Shown: piece after piece, positions 62,331-64,000 of the stretch
Numbering within the stretch: position 1 is the first letter of the stretch
How the letters are laid out: the number at the start of each line of letters is the position of its first letter
DNA from: Rhodoplanes sp. Z2-YC6860
Lineage (GTDB): Bacteria; Pseudomonadota; Alphaproteobacteria; Rhizobiales; Xanthobacteraceae
Length of the DNA stretch: 64,000 nt
Assembly: GCF_001579845.1 (NCBI RefSeq)
Contig: NZ_CP007440.1
Location: forward strand, 3,742,029 to 3,806,028
Direction: 5' to 3'
The notes under the pieces: model-generated
What the model saw: only the letters and a program-made list of their open reading frames with translations
What the model was told of the DNA's origin: nothing
The model's database searches: none
Translations under genes and position numbers: made by a program

Positions 62331-63299
62331 ATGCGCAACTGTCTACTCAAGCTAAGTCTCGTGCTGGCTGTCCTGACAGCAGCTCCGTCCCTGCATGCGC
62401 AAGAGTGGCCAACCCAGCCGGTCAAGATCATCACGCCTTTTTCGGCAGGGGGCACGGCCGACATTCTCTGCAGGACGATTGCTGATCATTTTTCTGCGGT
62501 GTTCGGCAAGCCGTTTTACGTGGAGGCTCATCCCGGCGCAGGCGGCATGATCGGCTCGCGAATGGCGGCCGTTGCGCCGCCGGATGGCTATACGCTGGTG
62601 ATGTCCGGCAACGCCTCGCACATCATTGCTCCGGCATTCAGCCGCGCGCCGCAATATGACGGGGTCAACGACTTCACCCACATCGCGTATCTGGGCGGCT
62701 CGCCGGTCGGACTCGTCATCAACCCCGGCTTGCCGGTCAATAGCCTGCCGGAGTTTCTGGCCTATCTGAAAGGACGCGACGAGACGACGGACTACACGTC
62801 CTCTGGTGTCGGGACCAACGGCTTTTTGTTTGGCGAAGAGTTCGCGGCAAAACAAGGGCTGCGGCTCAATCATATTCCGTACAAAGGCGGCGGTCCGGCG
62901 ATGATTGATCTGCTGGCGGGCCACGTGAAAATTGCAACCGTGACGTTCTCATCGGCGGCCAGTCAGGTTCGGGCAGACAAGCTGAAGGCGCTTGCGCTGT
63001 CCTCCGATCGAAGACTGCCTGGATTCCCGGAGATTCCCACCTTCAAGGAACTCGGATATCCGGACATGGTGTCTTGGTCGTGGTTCGGACTATCCGGTCC
63101 AAAAAATCTGCCGCGCAGCATCGTCGACGCGCTCAATCGTGAGGTCGACGTCGCCTTGAAGCAGCCTGACATCCAACAGCGAATGCAGAAAGATGGAATC
63201 GATCTGCGAAGAATGTCGCCCGAAGAGATCACCAAATACTTCGAAGATGAAACGGCGCGTTGGGCGCCTGTTGCGAAAACCTTTCGGAAAGACGAATAG
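62331..63299 (+). CDS. Tripartite tricarboxylate transporter substrate-binding protein (Bug family)
   Basis: A 322-residue periplasmic receptor. The signal ends PSLHAQEWP; WPTQPVKIITPFSAGGTADILCR, FYVEAHPGAGGMIGS and NHIPYKGGGPAMIDL carry the Bug signature. It sits 127 bases after the dioxygenase beta subunit and 89 bases before a LigB-type dioxygenase, so it very probably brings in the aromatic acid handled by those enzymes. TctAB subunits are not in the window. It has an unusual Cys (residue 48) in the first ligand-binding loop. Confidence 0.93.
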   Translation: MRNCLLKLSLVLAVLTAAPSLHAQEWPTQPVKIITPFSAGGTADILCRTIADHFSAVFGKPFYVEAHPGAGGMIGSRMAAVAPPDGYTLVMSGNASHIIAPAFSRAPQYDGVNDFTHIAYLGGSPVGLVINPGLPVNSLPEFLAYLKGRDETTDYTSSGVGTNGFLFGEEFAAKQGLRLNHIPYKGGGPAMIDLLAGHVKIATVTFSSAASQVRADKLKALALSSDRRLPGFPEIPTFKELGYPDMVSWSWFGLSGPKNLPRSIVDALNREVDVALKQPDIQQRMQKDGIDLRRMSPEEITKYFEDETARWAPVAKTFRKDE

Positions 63300-63328
63300 G
63301 GAATTCGGGCACGTGTAGACTGGATGAC

Positions 63329-63376
63329 GCTTGGATCGTGTGGGACTTGGACCGTGCGGAACTTGGACTGTGTGAC
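63329..63376 (+). repeat. Three 16-base imperfect tandem repeats
   Basis: The units GCTTGGATCGTGTGGG, ACTTGGACCGTGCGGA and ACTTGGACTGTGTGAC run without gaps from 63329 to 63376, ending just before the ribosome binding site of the dioxygenase gene. They share the core CTTGGAYYGTGYG. Possible roles are a regulator-binding array or a slippage product; neither is shown. Confidence 0.75.
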
Positions 63377-63388
63377 AGGAGAAGATCG

Positions 63389-64000
63389 ATGATGACGTCA
63401 ACCGTCGTTGGCGGGGCCATGTTGCCCCACGCACCCCAGTTCTTCACGCAGCCGGATACCGAAGACAAGTCGGTTATTGCCGAGGTTCAGAAGGTCGCGA
63501 AAGATATTGGCGACAGGCTGAAGGCTCTCAAGCCGGACCTTTGGATCATCTTCTCCAACGATCACGCCGAGCAATTTTTCCACAACGCCGCTCCGCCTTT
63601 CACCATCCATGTCGGCGGCGAGGCCAGCGGTGAATTCGCCGGACGGAAGTTTCACTGGAACATTCCAAGTGAGATCGGCTTTGCTCTGGTCCGCGAACTT
63701 TACCGGCAGAACTTCGACCCGGCGTTCTCGTCCACCGCCAAGATCGACTACGCGATCGGTATCCCGCTCACGCACATCGGGCTGACCGATCCCGTGCTGC
63801 CGATCTACGTCAACGCCTATCTGCCGCCACAGCCGACGATGGAGCGATGCTACTCGTTCGGTCAGGCTGTCGCGCGCGGCGTTACCGCGATGGGGCTCAA
63901 GACCGTCATCCTGTCCAGCGGCGGCATGTCGCACTTTCCCGGCACCGATCGGTATTCAAACCCCGAGCTTGCCTGGGACAAGAAGGTCCTGGAGAAGCTG
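63389..64000 (+). CDS. Class III (LigB-type) extradiol ring-cleavage dioxygenase, N-terminal part
   Basis: The frame is open to the right edge, giving 204 residues. The protein has GGAMLPHAPQFF with the first iron-ligand His (H14) and IIFSNDHAEQFF with the second (H59), then SSGGMSHFPGTDR, the conserved C-terminal LigB block. AGGAG lies seven bases before ATG 63389, and a second ATG follows at once (63392). It is related to, but distinct from, the LigB-type protein at 19290-20276, which lacks the second His. Position after a Rieske dioxygenase suggests it opens the dihydroxylated ring. The missing C-terminus leaves the total length unknown. Confidence 0.85.
   Translation, partial: MMTSTVVGGAMLPHAPQFFTQPDTEDKSVIAEVQKVAKDIGDRLKALKPDLWIIFSNDHAEQFFHNAAPPFTIHVGGEASGEFAGRKFHWNIPSEIGFALVRELYRQNFDPAFSSTAKIDYAIGIPLTHIGLTDPVLPIYVNAYLPPQPTMERCYSFGQAVARGVTAMGLKTVILSSGGMSHFPGTDRYSNPELAWDKKVLEKL

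Overview
The window reads as chromosomal DNA from a high-GC alphaproteobacterium of the order Hyphomicrobiales (Rhizobiales), most like the Bradyrhizobium / Rhodopseudomonas / Pseudolabrys side of the order. The strongest marker is the complete acpXL-fabZXL-fabF2XL-fabF1XL-adhXL-lpxXL operon (20360-25600), which in this order makes and attaches the very-long-chain hydroxy fatty acid of lipid A. An Omp25/31-type barrel protein, paired kup genes, many orphan tripartite tricarboxylate transporter (TTT) receptors and two families of intergenic palindromic repeats agree with this. No rRNA, tRNA, CRISPR array, phage gene or insertion sequence was recognised.

Layout. 0-5.4 kb: end of psd, then pssA (phosphatidylethanolamine synthesis), an orphan His-tailed ureE, an SDR dehydrogenase, then on the minus strand mmsA, an AprI/Inh-type lipoprotein and a GST. 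5.6-14 kb: a motAB-like stator pair, two kup K+ transporters flanking an outer-membrane barrel gene, a rhodanese and a polyamine-binding protein. 14-20.3 kb: an unusual long asparaginase-fold protein, a flavin monooxygenase coupled to a TTT receptor, a second TTT receptor and a LigB-type extradiol dioxygenase. 20.3-26.3 kb: the very-long-chain fatty acid lipid A operon and a divergent rlpA-like gene. 26.3-35 kb: copper chaperone, UbiD-type decarboxylase, AhpD/CMD-type protein, ferredoxin-reductase-like flavoprotein, lactonase-type propeller, aspartate dehydrogenase and another TTT receptor. 35-44.3 kb: a frameshifted alpha/beta hydrolase, purB, glutathionyl-hydroquinone reductase, rpe, an EF-hand protein, a BASS-type transporter, a DadA-like oxidase, a P1-family peptidase and ccdA. 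44.3-54 kb: two branched-chain amino-acid-type binding proteins, DUF6867, a sulfatase, a TTT receptor and livHMGF. 54-64 kb: an aromatic-catabolism island with an HpaB/HpaC-like monooxygenase pair, an AraC regulator, pcaD-pcaC, a FadR-type GntR regulator with a perfect candidate operator, a two-subunit Rieske dioxygenase, a TTT receptor and a second LigB-type dioxygenase running off the right edge.

How the parts fit. The window mixes envelope housekeeping (phospholipid, lipid A, K+ uptake, stator, RlpA) with scavenging and breakdown of organic and aromatic acids: five solitary TTT receptors and a Liv system for capture; Rieske, flavin-dependent and LigB-type oxygenases for ring attack; pcaC/pcaD, UbiD and mmsA for downstream carbon. 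The least conventional proteins are the second ketosynthase of the lipid A cluster, which appears to have lost its catalytic Cys in the manner of a chain-length factor; the asparaginase-fold protein, with a long insertion and an altered catalytic pair; and the first LigB-type protein, with Gln where a metal-ligand His is expected. All calls come from reading translated sequence by eye; no database search was run.
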